A DNA stretch of 64,000 bases from GCA-003244245 sp035606945. Its GTDB lineage: Bacteria > Actinomycetota > Actinomycetes > Mycobacteriales > Pseudonocardiaceae. Every line of letters begins with the position of its first letter. Position 1 is the stretch's first letter. Under the pieces are notes generated by a model. The model was not told the origin of the DNA. It ran no database searches and saw nothing but the letters and a program-made list of their open reading frames with translations. Below are positions 51,823 through 61,900 of the stretch, piece after piece. The translations under genes were made by a program, and so were the position numbers. The stretch spans positions 30,390-94,389 of the forward strand of contig DATNDR010000042.1 in the NCBI GenBank assembly GCA_035606945.1, written 5' to 3'.

Positions 51823-52476
51823 GCTAACTCGATTCTGTCCCGTGCGGCCAACACCACGTTGCAGGATGCAGACCGCACTATTCCATCGCCGGAAAACAGC
51901 ACTCTGCATCCTTCCAACGGGCTTTCTCGACGGCTCGGGGGACGCAAATGATCTTGGGGAGTGCGGCGTGGGCAGCGCCCGTAATGGCGGTAACCGCGGT
52001 GGCGACTAGCGGGCGTATCCCTCCAACGGCCACTGACCGTGGCGCTCGAATGGTGGCGAAAACGCCCGAAAGCTGCGCACGATCGAGTGATCCGCGCGAC
52101 ACCCGAGCGGCCCATAAACCGGGCAAACCGCGCCCACTCATGGAACCCGCCGTCACCGCCTTACCTGGAGAAACAGTGCCGATTGTCGCTTTGCGTAACA
52201 GAATCGCGGCCGTACCCCTGCCCGACTGGCCCTACCGGCGCCCCCTTGCATTACCGACGGTGATCCGTACGGTCAATATCGTCCTGCCCAATGGAGCCAC
52301 CTTGGATCGGGAATCCGGACCGTTGCGCTGCGGCCCTGTCCCGCGGGACCGGATACCACAATCTCACCCCGAATCGGGACGGGGCGCAGGCTGACGACGA
52401 CCCCGAAGCGGACCGCCGAATTCCGCGCTTATGAATTGATGCAATCAGCCGTGTGCGCGGTTCACGGAGAACAGAA
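51823..52476 (+). other. gene-poor region upstream of the Rpf gene
   Basis: 650 nt without a convincing gene; the open frames present have no ribosome site or family features. It contains the degenerate family A repeat at 51857-51917 and the leader of the Rpf gene. Actinobacterial rpf genes often have a ydaO-type c-di-AMP riboswitch; I looked for its conserved core and do not see it here. Confidence 0.5.
51857..51917. repeat. inverted repeat, family A copy 4 (degenerate)
   Basis: AGGATGCAGA (51863-51872) and TCTGCATCCT (51903-51912) pair perfectly, with GTTG and CAAC just outside after one or two unpaired bases. The flanking arms have diverged from the other copies. It lies 45 nt upstream of the SARP fragment. 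Confidence 0.7.
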
Positions 52477-52824
52477 ATGACGAGGACCTCCCGATTACTC
52501 GCACGTATTGGTATCGCCGCAATCGCTATGACGGCCCCACTGGTATTCGTGGCACCGGCCCTAGCCGGCCCAGCCCGCCAGGATCCGTGGGATCAGGTGG
52601 CGGCGTGCGAAAGCGGTGGTAACTGGAGCGCTAATACCGGCAACGGGTATTTCGGTGGTTTACAGTTCACCCGCGGAACGTGGCACTCGTTCGGCGGCGG
52701 GACCTTCGCGGGCACCGCCGACCAAGCCACCCGCTCGGAACAGATCGCCGTCGCCGAAAAGGTGCTCCGCGCGCAGGGCTGGAGGGCCTGGCCTACCTGC
52801 TCCAGAAGGGCCGGGCTGCGCTGA
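52477..52824 (+). CDS. resuscitation-promoting-factor-domain (transglycosylase-like) exported protein
   Basis: 115 aa. The signal peptide ends APALA-GPA near residue 30. The mature part is a single Rpf domain: DPWDQVAACESGGNW with catalytic Glu45, NTGNGYFGGLQFTRGTWHSFGGG, and EQIAVAEKVLRAQGWRAWPTC with a Cys pair. Rpf proteins cleave peptidoglycan and help resuscitation or spore germination. This is the minimal form without LysM, DUF348 or G5 domains. ATG at 52477 with ACGGAGAA upstream. A strong hairpin follows. Confidence 0.9.
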   Translation: MTRTSRLLARIGIAAIAMTAPLVFVAPALAGPARQDPWDQVAACESGGNWSANTGNGYFGGLQFTRGTWHSFGGGTFAGTADQATRSEQIAVAEKVLRAQGWRAWPTCSRRAGLR

Positions 52825-52842
52825 CAACCGGCCACATCCCAC

Positions 52843-52879
52843 GCTCGACTCCCGCCGTTGCAGCCGGCGGGAGTCGAGC
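52843..52879 (+). terminator. hairpin after the Rpf gene
   Basis: GCTCGACTCCCGCCG (52843-52857) and CGGCGGGAGTCGAGC (52865-52879) form a perfect 15-bp stem with a 7-nt loop, 18 nt after the Rpf stop. Typical GC-rich actinobacterial terminator without a U-tract. Confidence 0.88.
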
Positions 52880-52919
52880 TGACCCAACCAGAACAAGCAG
52901 ACAGGCTGTCCCCAGACTG

Positions 52920-53215
52920 CTACCGCGTCACAGCCTGCCAGGCCTCACGGGCCTGGGGCGTGGTGGGGTCGAAGTCGGGCTTGATCCTCAAGCCGGGCGC
53001 GAGTGTCAAACGTGTGCGGTACCGAGGCCTTGTAGGGCGCATCGGTGTACTCGTCAGCGAGGTGACCAGTTGGGTGAACGAGTGCTGTCGCTCGCACACC
53101 ACGTCATCAAGACTGTTGAGTCGCTTGCCCTCGTAGCGGCCAGCCAGCACGGCACATCCCCAGCCGACCGGCCGGATCGTAAGGTCAGCCCGTTGGATCC
53201 CGGCTGGTGGTAGCG
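52920..53215 (-). pseudogene. remnant of an SMP-30/gluconolactonase-like gene
   Basis: Two short minus-strand pieces in different frames, PGSNGLTL (near 53190) and LAGRYEGKRLNSLDDVV (near 53095-53150), follow the order of conserved segments in SMP-30 beta-propellers (NGLTL, RYEGKRLNSPNDVV), with about 25 residues missing between. The rest down to 52920 (LTLAPGLRIKPDFDPTTPQAREAW) is open but unrecognised. The whole 52880-53450 gap has no intact gene. Confidence 0.4.
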
Positions 53216-53453
53216 ACCGATGGCGACGCCGGAACAGCCGCCGTGGGACCGGCTCACGGGTCGACCACCGCGATCACCACCCGGTCGCGGTCCTGCGCGT
53301 CGCAGCCGGGCGTGAGGGCCAGCGCGGTCATGAAGTGCCAGTCTCGCGGGTGGCGACCCGTTACGGGGGCACGTAGAGCCGGGCAATCCGCACCAGTCCG
53401 TGCGCTACGCTGCTGGAGTAAATCCGATGTGGGCGCAAATCATGGAGACAACG

Positions 53454-53924
53454 GTGACTCAAGCGAAACAGACAGACTTTGCTCGGTACCCCGAGCTTTC
53501 GAACTCAGAACAGAAAGTGCTTGAGGAAGCGCTCGCCTCAATACCAGACGAAATTCTTTCCACCGGGGAGCGCGCGCCGATCGAGTCCCGGATCCGGAGG
53601 CGCCTGGAACGGGAGGGGATGCTCACCGCTGCAGGTCCCATGGGGATGGGCGAGATCCCTGCGGTGGCCTATGTCGCCCGAGCAGTGGGCTGCCTCGCGG
53701 CGAGCTACGTGCCATTGCGATCTATCAGTCACAACAAGCCGGCCAGCACGGTCGCCGAGTCGATCGCAAAAGCGATGGCGGATTGCGTTCACGGTGACCT
53801 CGATGCGGTCAAAGCCGACATCCTGGCGCACCGGAATCAGGTTGCGGGCGCCCTGGGTGCGCTCGGGCTCGCCGCGCTGGGTGATGCGTTGCTGGGAGAT
53901 GACGCGCAAATCGATCGGTGGTAA
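53454..53924 (+). CDS. hypothetical protein with hydrophobic C-terminal segments
   Basis: 156 aa. An acidic helical N-terminal part (SNSEQKVLEEALASIPDEILST, PIESRIRRRLERE) precedes two weakly hydrophobic stretches (IPAVAYVARAVGCLAASYVPL and VAGALGALGLAALGDALLG). No family recognised. GTG at 53454 is 6 nt after GGAG; the ATG at 53442 is the alternative. Its last 88 nt are antisense to the end of the convergent reductase gene. Confidence 0.5.
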   Translation: MTQAKQTDFARYPELSNSEQKVLEEALASIPDEILSTGERAPIESRIRRRLEREGMLTAAGPMGMGEIPAVAYVARAVGCLAASYVPLRSISHNKPASTVAESIAKAMADCVHGDLDAVKADILAHRNQVAGALGALGLAALGDALLGDDAQIDRW

Positions 53925-54616
53925 TGGGGTAGCGGCTGTCGCGCGCGGCGCAGCCGCAAGAACAGGTATCCACTGTCCTCGCAGATCGTGTGCAGCGCGA
54001 ACCGGTTCATGTGCACCGCTGCGCCGGCGAGAATCCGGCGCGAATCCCCGCCGAGCAGCCATGGCGCGACGGTGAGGCACAGCTCGTCGATCAGGTCGGC
54101 GGCGGCGAGCTGCGCGTTGAGGCTGGGACCACCCTCGGCCAGTACGCTGCGGTAGCCGGCCGCGCCCAGCAGCTGTAAGGCAGCCTGCAGGTCCACCGTC
54201 TGCTCCCCGGCGACCAGCACGTCGGCGACCTCGCGGGCCGCGGCCACCGCCTTCGGCGGTGCGGTGGCGACGGTGAGCACGATAGCCCGGGCACCCTCGA
54301 CGAACAGCGGCGAGCCGAGGTCCAGCGCGCAGGACCGGGTGACGATCGCCAGCGGCACCTTCGAGGGGCCGTAACGCTCCGCGCGCACCGTCCCGGCCGC
54401 GACCAGCACCACCTCGGCCAGTTCCCGCAATGCCGCGAAGACCCGGCGATCGGCCGGTCCACCAAGCCCGCCGGACAAGCCATCGACGGTAGCCGCACCG
54501 TCCAGGCTGGCGATCATGTTCAGGCGCACCCCGGGGCGGCCCGCCACTTCCGGTAGATCTGCGTACACCACCGCCGGATCGACGACATCGGCGGCCACGG
54601 GCAGCAACTGGCGCAC
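53837..54616 (-). CDS. RibD C-terminal-type pyrimidine reductase family protein
   Basis: 259 aa. Dihydrofolate-reductase-like RibD-C fold: RLNMIASLDGAATVDGLSGGLGGPADRRVFAALRELAEVVLVAAGTVRAERYG, then LAEGGPSLNAQLAAADLIDELCLTVAPWLLGG. It would reduce a pyrimidine intermediate with NADPH; many actinobacterial relatives are not the main riboflavin enzyme. After the normal end (SGYLFLRLRRAR) the frame runs on for about 33 Ser/Pro/Ala-rich residues that overlap the convergent gene, which suggests loss of the original stop codon. Start ATG at 54616. Confidence 0.82.
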   Translation of the reverse strand: MRQLLPVAADVVDPAVVYADLPEVAGRPGVRLNMIASLDGAATVDGLSGGLGGPADRRVFAALRELAEVVLVAAGTVRAERYGPSKVPLAIVTRSCALDLGSPLFVEGARAIVLTVATAPPKAVAAAREVADVLVAGEQTVDLQAALQLLGAAGYRSVLAEGGPSLNAQLAAADLIDELCLTVAPWLLGGDSRRILAGAAVHMNRFALHTICEDSGYLFLRLRRARQPLPHYHRSICASSPSNASPSAASPSAPRAPAT

Positions 54617-54806
54617 GATTCACAGTGTGGTCGACATCGCGTCTCGTTATGCCGGGCACCCCCGGGTCGAACTCGGCGACAAGGGGAACCGGGAGGCGGT
54701 GGTCTCACCGCACGTTCGGTTGACGCTAAATGGGCGGCGCCGGCCGCTATGCGGCAGCCGGTGAGCCGGCTGGCACCACGGCGCAGCCCGGGGCACTGTT
54801 ACCCGG

Positions 54807-56273
54807 ATGAGTAGCACCGTGACCGACCCCGGCACGGACCGGGCCTTTTTCGGGCATCCCCGCGGATTGGCCAACCTGTTCGGCGTCGAGGTCTGGGAGC
54901 GCTTCTCCTTCTACGGGATGCTGGCCTCCCTGACGCTGTACCTGTACTACACAGCTGCCGGGGCCGACCCGGGGCTCGGGTTGCCCAAGGCCACCGCCAC
55001 CAGCCTGATCGGCGCTTACGGCGGGCTGGTCTATGTGTCGACCATCGTCGGGTGCTGGGTCGCCGACCGGGTACTGGGTGCCGAGCGAACCTTGTTCTAC
55101 AGCGCGGTGCTGGTGATGATCGGGCACATCGCGCTGGCGACCCTGCCGGGCTTCGTGGGCGTCGGCGTGGGCCTGGCGTGTGTCGCTCTGGGCAGCGGCG
55201 GGGTCAAGGGCAACGCGACCACCGTCGTGGGCACGCTGTATGCCCCCAACGACGACCGCAGGGACGCAGGTTTCTCGATTTTCTATATGGGGATCAATGT
55301 CGGCGCCTTGCTCGGCCCGCTGCTGACCGGACTCACCAGAAGTACGCTCGGTTTCCACTACGCCTTCGGGGTCGCCGCGGTCGGCATGGCCGTCGGCCTC
55401 ATCCAATACACCCTCGGACGAGCCAACCTGGGTAGCGAAGCGGCCATCGTGCCCAACCCGGTGCCGCGCGCCCGGAGCGTCACCGTCGTGGCTGGTGTCG
55501 CGGTGGTCGCCGCCGCGGTGGCCGTGCTCGTGACCCTTGGAGTGATCACGGCCGCGAACCTGTCCACCATCGTGGTGGTCGTGTGCGGGTTCGCCGCGGC
55601 AGCGTATTTCGCGGTCATCCTCACCAGCCGGAAGATCACGACGGTGGAACGCAGCCGGGTGCAGTCGTTCATTCCCCTGTTTATCGCCAACGCCGCGTTC
55701 TGGTCTCTCTTTCAGCAGTACTTCACGGTGGTGGAGATTTACGCCGACAGGCGGGTCGACAAGCACCTTTTCGGCTGGCAAATGCCGACGGAATGGGCGA
55801 TCTCATTCGATCCGGTTTTCATCATCGTGCTGGCGCCCTTATTCGCCTTGCTCTGGATCAGGCTCGGACCCCGCCAGCCGTCGACTCCCGTCAAATTCGC
55901 GCTCGGCAACGTGGTGATCGGGCTGGCTTTCCTGCTGTTCGTGCCATGGGCCGGCGGCACCGGACCGAGCACCCCGCTGCTCGCGGTGGTGTTCATCGTG
56001 CTCATCTTCGCGACCGGGGAGCTGCTGATCTCACCGATCGGCTTGTCACTGGCCACGAAGATCTCCCCGAAGGTGTTTCGCAGCCAGACGGTGGCGCTGT
56101 ACTTCTTGTCCGTCGCCCTGGGCACGGCGATGTCCGGATCGCTCGCCGGTTACTACAGCCCGCGGCGCGAGGCACTGTACTTCGGCAGCCTCGGCGTGGC
56201 CGCGATCGTCGTCGGGCTGATCGTCGTCGCTGTCAGCCCGATGATCCGGCGACTGATGGCCGGAGTCCGCTGA
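54807..56273 (+). CDS. POT/PTR-family proton-dependent oligopeptide transporter
   Basis: 488 aa, MFS of the POT family with about 14 helices. The family motif EVWERFSFYGM (ExxERFxYY) is near residue 29, and GSGGVKGNATTVVGTLYAPNDDRRDAGFSIFYMGINVGALLGPLLTG is the PTR2 signature region. It imports di- and tripeptides with protons. ATG at 54807; the 190-nt divergent region to the reductase gene holds the promoters but no obvious motif. Confidence 0.9.
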   Translation: MSSTVTDPGTDRAFFGHPRGLANLFGVEVWERFSFYGMLASLTLYLYYTAAGADPGLGLPKATATSLIGAYGGLVYVSTIVGCWVADRVLGAERTLFYSAVLVMIGHIALATLPGFVGVGVGLACVALGSGGVKGNATTVVGTLYAPNDDRRDAGFSIFYMGINVGALLGPLLTGLTRSTLGFHYAFGVAAVGMAVGLIQYTLGRANLGSEAAIVPNPVPRARSVTVVAGVAVVAAAVAVLVTLGVITAANLSTIVVVVCGFAAAAYFAVILTSRKITTVERSRVQSFIPLFIANAAFWSLFQQYFTVVEIYADRRVDKHLFGWQMPTEWAISFDPVFIIVLAPLFALLWIRLGPRQPSTPVKFALGNVVIGLAFLLFVPWAGGTGPSTPLLAVVFIVLIFATGELLISPIGLSLATKISPKVFRSQTVALYFLSVALGTAMSGSLAGYYSPRREALYFGSLGVAAIVVGLIVVAVSPMIRRLMAGVR

Positions 56274-56297
56274 GTCATTCCCGCTGGGCCGGCGGGC

Positions 56298-56487
56298 GCT
56301 GACCTCGCAGCGCAGGCGTGGCGCAGCTACCGCAGGCGCGGCGGTTCCAGGCAATGCGTCATCGTGGACTCTCCGATCGGTGCGCATGCGAGCCTGCAAG
56401 CCGACCGCCTGCTGACCCGCGACCGTGGCTTGTACCGCAACTACTTTCAGCGACGTTGCACTGGTCGATCCCCTCAGCGGCTGGTGA
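56298..56487 (+). pseudogene. frameshifted remnant of a VapC-like PIN domain
   Basis: The plus strand reads ADLAAQAWRSYRRRGGSR, then IGAHASLQADRLLTRDRGLYRNYF, the C-terminal half of a PIN-domain toxin. One extra base near 56452 shifts the frame; in the next frame the family end (SDVALVDPLSGW, stop at 56485-56487) continues. The N-terminal half and the antitoxin are gone. The remainder of the gap to 56690 shows nothing else. Confidence 0.65.
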
Positions 56488-56690
56488 CGCCACGGCGGCT
56501 GAGCTGGAAAAATTCTGACAATGAGGTACGCAGAAGGCTGGGTTTGCGCTCTGTTACGGTGTGACGCCCACATGGACCAGACCGATGATCTCGGTGGTGG
56601 CGCAGCCTGCAACATGTGACCGGGGATCGGGGACAGATCGAGCAGTGCGGACGCCGGTGCCGAGCACGACGCCTGGCTGAGGAGGTTCCG

Positions 56691-56945
56691 ATGCCTGACT
56701 CACACATCGCGGTCTCGCAGGAAACCGACCAATACGCAGCGCACCGGATGGCCGCAGCCGCCGCCGCGAAGGCCAAGAGGTTGTGGCCAGGTGTGATCGG
56801 CGAGGTGCTCGCCTTCGAGGTCATGGCAGCGCTGGATCTGCCGGCCTGGCTGCGATCTCAGAGCCGCACCTGCCGGCTGGTCGACGCGATACTTGAGTTC
56901 GCCGAGGAGCCAGCAGGGTCCCGCGACGAGCGGCCGGCTGCCTAG
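56691..56945 (+). CDS. small hypothetical protein
   Basis: 84 aa, helical: AHRMAAAAAAKAKRLWPGVIGEVLAFEVMAALDLPAWL, with an acidic C-terminus. The Shine-Dalgarno sequence GAGGAGG is 5 nt before the ATG at 56691. No family recognised. Confidence 0.45.
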   Translation: MPDSHIAVSQETDQYAAHRMAAAAAAKAKRLWPGVIGEVLAFEVMAALDLPAWLRSQSRTCRLVDAILEFAEEPAGSRDERPAA

Positions 56946-56954
56946 CGCGCGATG

Positions 56955-57110
56955 TCAGCGCGCCAGGTAGCCACCATCAACGGTGAGCACTGTGCCGGTC
57001 ACATGGGACGCCTCCGGTGAGGCCGGTCACCCGACCGACCGAGCGATCTCCTCGGGTTGCGCGATCCGGCCCATCGGGACGTCGGCCGGCAGCTCGTCGC
57101 TGACCTGCGA
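56955..57110 (-). pseudogene. remnant of a short-chain dehydrogenase C-terminus
   Basis: The minus strand encodes DELPADVPMGRIAQPEEIARSVG, a TGA in place of the usual Trp, then PASPEASHVTGTVLTVDGGYLAR and the normal stop at 56955. This is the last fifth of a classical SDR, broken by an in-frame stop, with no upstream part. Confidence 0.65.
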
Positions 57111-57253
57111 CGTACACCCCGGTCACTAACACCACCCGGGGACCACATGGGTGCGGGCACGGCGGTCATTGTGCTGCGGGGTCGCTGTTGGCAGTCGGGA
57201 GGTGGGGTGGTGTGCTGGGCGGCGTGCCGCCCAGCAACCGGCTGCCACGCCGG

Positions 57254-57275
57254 CCCGACATGGAGACATATCGGG
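57254..57275. repeat. family B repeat unit, copy 4 (single arm)
   Basis: One 22-nt unit (core GACATGGAGACATATC) without a partner arm nearby. It lies 18 nt before the likely start of the MurJ gene and contains an in-frame ATG (57260) that could be mistaken for that start. Confidence 0.85.
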
Positions 57276-57292
57276 ATCGGTCCGCGCCGCGA

Positions 57293-58900
57293 GTGGCGTG
57301 GTCGGACCGGTCGTTGGCGCATGCGTCGGGGTCGATGGCAGTGGCCACGGTGATCAGTCGCGTCACCGGGCTGGTAGCCAAGCTGCTGCTGGCCGCGGCG
57401 CTGGGGTTCGGGCTGCTCAACGACTCCTACAACATCGCCAACGAGCTGCCGAACATGGTCTATGAGCTGCTGCTCGGTGGCGTGCTGTCCAGCGTGGCGA
57501 TCCCGGTGCTGATCCGCGCCCAGCGCACCGATCCCGACGGCGGGCATGCCTACGCGCAACGTCTGCTGACGATGAGCACGGTCGCCCTTTTCGTCGGCAC
57601 GGTCGCCGCGGTGGCCGCAGCGCCGTGGCTGGTCCGGCTGTCGGTGACCAGCGGCCCGCACGCTAGCCCCGCGCTGGCCACCGCGTTCGCCTACCTGCTG
57701 TTACCGGAGATCATGTTCTACGGCCTGGCCGCGCTGATCGGCGCGGTGCTCAACAGCCGCGGGGTGTTCGGGCCACCGGCGTGGGCGCCGGTGGCCAACA
57801 ACCTGGTGCTGATCGCGGTGATCAGTGCGTACATGCTCACACCAGGGCGGCTCAGCCTGCAGCCGAACCTGATGGGCGACGCCAAACTGTGGGTGCTCGG
57901 GGTGGGCACCACGCTGGGCATCGTCGTGCAGGCTGCGGTGCTGCTGCCGGCGCTGCGCCGGTCGGGGTTTCGATGGCAGTGGCGGTGGGGCTGGGATCCG
58001 CGGCTGTCGTCGTTCGGCGGGCTGGCCGGCTGGGTGTTTCTCTACGTGCTGGCCGGCCAGCTCGGGCTGGTGGTCACGTACCGGATCGCCTCGGCTACCG
58101 CCGGGGGTGGGGTGGCGACCTACGCGTATGCGTGGACCTTGCTGATCGTGCCCTACGGGGTGCTGGGCAACTCCGTGCTGACCGCGCTGATGCCGCGGAT
58201 CAGCCGGGCCACCGCGGACGGGAACATCGGCGCGGTGGTTGCCGATCTGTCGCTGGGCACCCGGATGTCCGCGCTGCTGCTGTTGCCGATCTCGGCACTG
58301 TTCACCGTCGCCGGTGGGCAGATCGCCACCATGCTGTTCTCCTACGGTCATTCCGATCTCACCCAAGCTGACCGGCTGGGCCAGACGCTGGCCGCGTCGG
58401 CGTTCGGCCTGCTGCCGTATGCCGTGGTACTGCTGCAGCTTCGGGTGTTCTACGCGCTCGACGATGCCCGCACGCCCACCGTCATCATGGTGTTGATGAT
58501 CGCCGGGAAGATCGGCCTGTCGGTCCTGGCGCCGGTGCTGCTCAGCCCGCAGCAGGTGGTGGTCGGGCTGGCCGCAGCTAACTCGGCGTCGTTCGTCATC
58601 GGCGCCATCGCCGGACAGGTGTGGCTGGCCCACCGACTCGGCCACCTGCAAACCCGGCGAGTGACGGGCACGGTGGTACGCATCACGCTGGCTGCGGTCG
58701 CCGCCGCCGTCACCGGCCTGGCCGCCATCGACCTAGGCCATGTGCTGGTCCCCCACGCGCTACCCCCCGTGCGCGCCGCCGTCGAACTCGCCACCATCAC
58801 CGTCCTAGGCGCCGCCGTCCTGCTGATCGCCCTCCGCGCCCTCCGCGTCTCCGAACTACGCGTCGCCCTAACCCGCGCCGCCGCCCTACTCCGCCGCTGA
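57293..58900 (+). CDS. murJ: MurJ/MviN-like lipid II flippase
   Basis: About 535 aa with 14 helices. The MviN pattern is clear: MAVATVISRVTGLVAKLLLAAALGFGLLNDSYNIANELPNMVYELLLGGVLSSVAIPVLIRA, then LNSRGVFGPPAWAPVANNLVLI and YALDDARTPTVIM. It flips lipid-linked peptidoglycan precursors, or another polyprenyl-linked substrate. The length lacks the long C-terminal regulatory tail of mycobacterial MurJ. GTG 57293 is preferred; ATG 57335 is too late and ATG 57260 is inside the repeat. It overlaps the convergent regulator by 15 nt. Confidence 0.85.
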   Translation: MAWSDRSLAHASGSMAVATVISRVTGLVAKLLLAAALGFGLLNDSYNIANELPNMVYELLLGGVLSSVAIPVLIRAQRTDPDGGHAYAQRLLTMSTVALFVGTVAAVAAAPWLVRLSVTSGPHASPALATAFAYLLLPEIMFYGLAALIGAVLNSRGVFGPPAWAPVANNLVLIAVISAYMLTPGRLSLQPNLMGDAKLWVLGVGTTLGIVVQAAVLLPALRRSGFRWQWRWGWDPRLSSFGGLAGWVFLYVLAGQLGLVVTYRIASATAGGGVATYAYAWTLLIVPYGVLGNSVLTALMPRISRATADGNIGAVVADLSLGTRMSALLLLPISALFTVAGGQIATMLFSYGHSDLTQADRLGQTLAASAFGLLPYAVVLLQLRVFYALDDARTPTVIMVLMIAGKIGLSVLAPVLLSPQQVVVGLAAANSASFVIGAIAGQVWLAHRLGHLQTRRVTGTVVRITLAAVAAAVTGLAAIDLGHVLVPHALPPVRAAVELATITVLGAAVLLIALRALRVSELRVALTRAAALLRR

Positions 58901-61900
58901 GCCCGCTGAATGTGGATTGTGGGCATCGTCGCGGTCGAGGCCGCGCCTGGTGGCTTCGGCTGCCAAGTGAGCGCGGGACGGGGTGCCCAGCTTGGCGAAG
59001 ATGTGCGAGAGGTGGGCCTTGACCGTGCCGAGGGAGATGAACATGCGCTCGCCGATCTGGCGGTTGGTGCGACCGGCGGCGATGTGGCGCACGACCTCGA
59101 GCTCGGTCGGGGTCAGGCTGTCCCAGCCGCGGGATGGCCGTTTTCGCTCGCCGCGAGCCCGGCGGACATAGCCGACCGCCTCATCGGTGCTCAATGCTGC
59201 GCCCGCGGTGAAGGCGGCGTGGTAGCCGTCGTCTCCGAGCGCTTCCCGGGTGGCCCGCTCGATACCAGACCAATAATCCGGTTCAGGGGGAAAGCGGACG
59301 ACGCCGAGTCGCGCTCGGGCCGCCGCCGCGGCGCCCAGCAGCCGCGCGGCTTCCCCGTCACTTTCCTGGGTACCGGCAACGGCGCCGAGCAGGTCCAGGC
59401 ACTCCGGGATATCGATCGCAAAGCCCTTGGCCGCCAGGCGGCCAAGGGCGTGGTGGACGTACCGCTCGGCGTCCGGCGCCGCACCGGCGGCGAGAGCGAC
59501 ACGGCCCAGCAGGCGCTCCGCGCCGGCCTGTAGCCATCCGCTACCCAGGCGCCGGGCTATCTCCCGCGCCTCCTCGCCACAGCCCTGGGCCGCATCGAGC
59601 TTTCCCTCGACCCGCTCCAGACTGCCGAGCAGCGCGAGATGCCACGAAAGCACGTAGCGGAAACCCGACCGGCGATCGCCGTCGACGGCGATCTCAAGGT
59701 AGTCCCGCGTCGCAGCGAGCTCGCCACGGGCCATCAGCGTTGCGGCCAGCATGTGGTTGGCCATGCCGGATACCAGGCCCGCTCCGGCTTCCTGCACCCG
59801 CTTGAGCGTGGTGCTGGCGAGCGAATGCGCGAGTTCCGTGTTGCCCCCGGCAAGGTGCGCGTAGGTCAGGAAACCGTTGGCGAGTCCGTTGGTGATCGGA
59901 AGGCCGACCTCGTCGCTGACGGCGACACAACGCGACAGCAACTCGCGCGCCGCGGTGAGCCGGCCCTGGAAGGCCGCCTCCCACCCCAGGCACAGCCAGG
60001 GCCATGCCAACCCCCACCGGTATTCGAGCTGGGTTGCGGTCGCCTGCAGGTCATCGAGCAGCGGGCGGGCGGTGTCGAACCCGTCCTGAAAGATCCAGCC
60101 GATGGCGAGGCAGCTCGAAGCGTCGACGCGGCACCAGTCATCATCGGCCTGAGTGGCCAGCTCAACGCTTCGCTGCAGCAACGGCCGCCCACCGGCCGGG
60201 TCACCGAGCGAGGCCCTGAGCCCGAGGGTGTTCAAGGCACGCCCCTGCGTCCAGACGTCCCCGCAGGTCTCGCCGATGTCCAGCGCGACTTGCGCCCACC
60301 TGTGGGCTGCCTGGCCGGCACCCCCGTAGTGGCCGAGGCTGGCCCGACCAGCCATCGCCCGCCCACGCAGCACGGTCGGCTCCTCGCCGGCCTCCAATGC
60401 GCGGGCGTAGCAGGTGTCCCCCTCCCGATAGCGGCCTGTGAACACCCAAAACACCGTCAGCGCGGTCACCAGGCGCAGCCCAGCGTCCGGATCGCTGGTG
60501 GCCGCCCACTCCACGGCTGCACGGATGTTCGGCAACTCGGTGGCCAGAGTGTCCAGGACGGGGTTGTCGCGACCGGCGCCGAGCAGTTGTGGCTCCACGG
60601 CCTCTGCCAGTGCGACGTGGAAGGCCAGGTGGCGCTCGCGCAGTTCGTCGGCTTCCCCGGCGTCGGCGAGGCGCGCGGCGGAGTACTGCCGGACGGTCTC
60701 CAGCATGCGGTAGCGCGTCTGGCGGTCGCGCTCGTCGGTGGCGACCAGGGACTTGTCGACCAGGCCGGTCAGCAGGTCAAGCACGTCCTTACGGTGGATC
60801 TGATCACCTGAGCACACCTGCTCAGCTGCGTCCAATGTCCAGCCGCCGGTGAACACTGACAGCCGTCGCAGGACGGTGCGCTCACCGTCGTTGAGGAGCT
60901 CGTGACTCCAGTCAATGGAGGCTTCCAGCGTCTGGTGACGGGGCATGACCGTGCGGGCGCCGCCGGTGAGCAGGTGGAAGCGGTCGGCTAGGGCCCGGGA
61001 TATCTGCTCGGGAGCCAGCATCCGCACCCGCGCTGCGGCCAGTTCGATGGCCAGCGGGATGCCGTCGAGGTCGTGGCAGATCTGGGCGATGGTCGGGGCG
61101 TTGGCTGCGGTGATCGTGAACTCCTGGCGGACCTGCAGGGCGCGGTCGATGAACAGGGACACGGCGTCGGATTGGCGCAGCGCCTCGATCGGGTCGAGGT
61201 CCGGCTCGGCGGGCAGCGACATCGACGGCACCCGCCAGGTGATCTCTCCTGGCACGCCCAGCGGTGCGCGGCTCGTGGCCAGGACTGTCAGCGACGGGCA
61301 GGCCCGCAGCAACACATCCACCAGCTCCGCGCAGGCAGCCAGCAGGTGCTCGCAGTTGTCCATGACGACCAGGGTGCGGCGGGCCCGCAGGTGCTCCACG
61401 AGCGTGTGGTGTACGGGCACACCCGGCACCTCACGCGAACGTATCGCCGTGATCACCGCAGCCGCCAGCAGCGCGGAGTCCTCGAGTCGGGCCAGCTCGG
61501 CCCACCACACGCCGTCGGGGTGGTGGTCTATCGCGTCGGCCGCTGCCTGCAGCGCTAGACGCGTCTTGCCGCACCCTCCGGCACCGGTGAGCGTCAGCAG
61601 CCGGGCCCGCTCGAGCGAATCGCCGATGCGGGCCAGCTCGGTGCGTCGCCCGACGAAGCTGGTCAGCTCACCGGGCAGATTGTTGGGCATGGTGTCCAGC
61701 GAGCGCAGCGGGGGAAACTCCGCCGGCAGCTCGGGATGCACCAGCCCGAAGACATGCTCCGGCCGCCCGAGGTCGCCCAACCGATGAACACCGAGGTCGA
61801 CGAGCTCGGCGCGATCGGGCAGCCGGTCTCCGACCAGGTCGCGGGTCGTCCGGGACAGCACGACTTGACCGCCGTGCGCGACCGCGCCCAGCCGGGCGCA

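Noticed and set aside
51918..52476. ydaO-type c-di-AMP riboswitch before the Rpf gene
   Set aside because: Expected from knowledge of actinobacterial rpf genes, but the conserved core sequences are not visible. A covariance search would decide.
53220..53440. minus-strand open stretch ending in VVIAVVDP
   Set aside because: Coding-like for about 50 codons but with no start codon and no recognisable family; treated as part of the decayed region.
54747..55781. 344-codon minus-strand open frame
   Set aside because: Antisense of the POT transporter, with no recognisable motif.
57260..57262. ATG as the start of murJ
   Set aside because: It lies inside a family B repeat unit; the residues it would add are repeat-derived and unlike the MurJ N-terminus.
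9191..57275. repeats as a CRISPR array
   Set aside because: Family A and B repeats are dispersed singly at gene borders, without regular spacing or cas genes.
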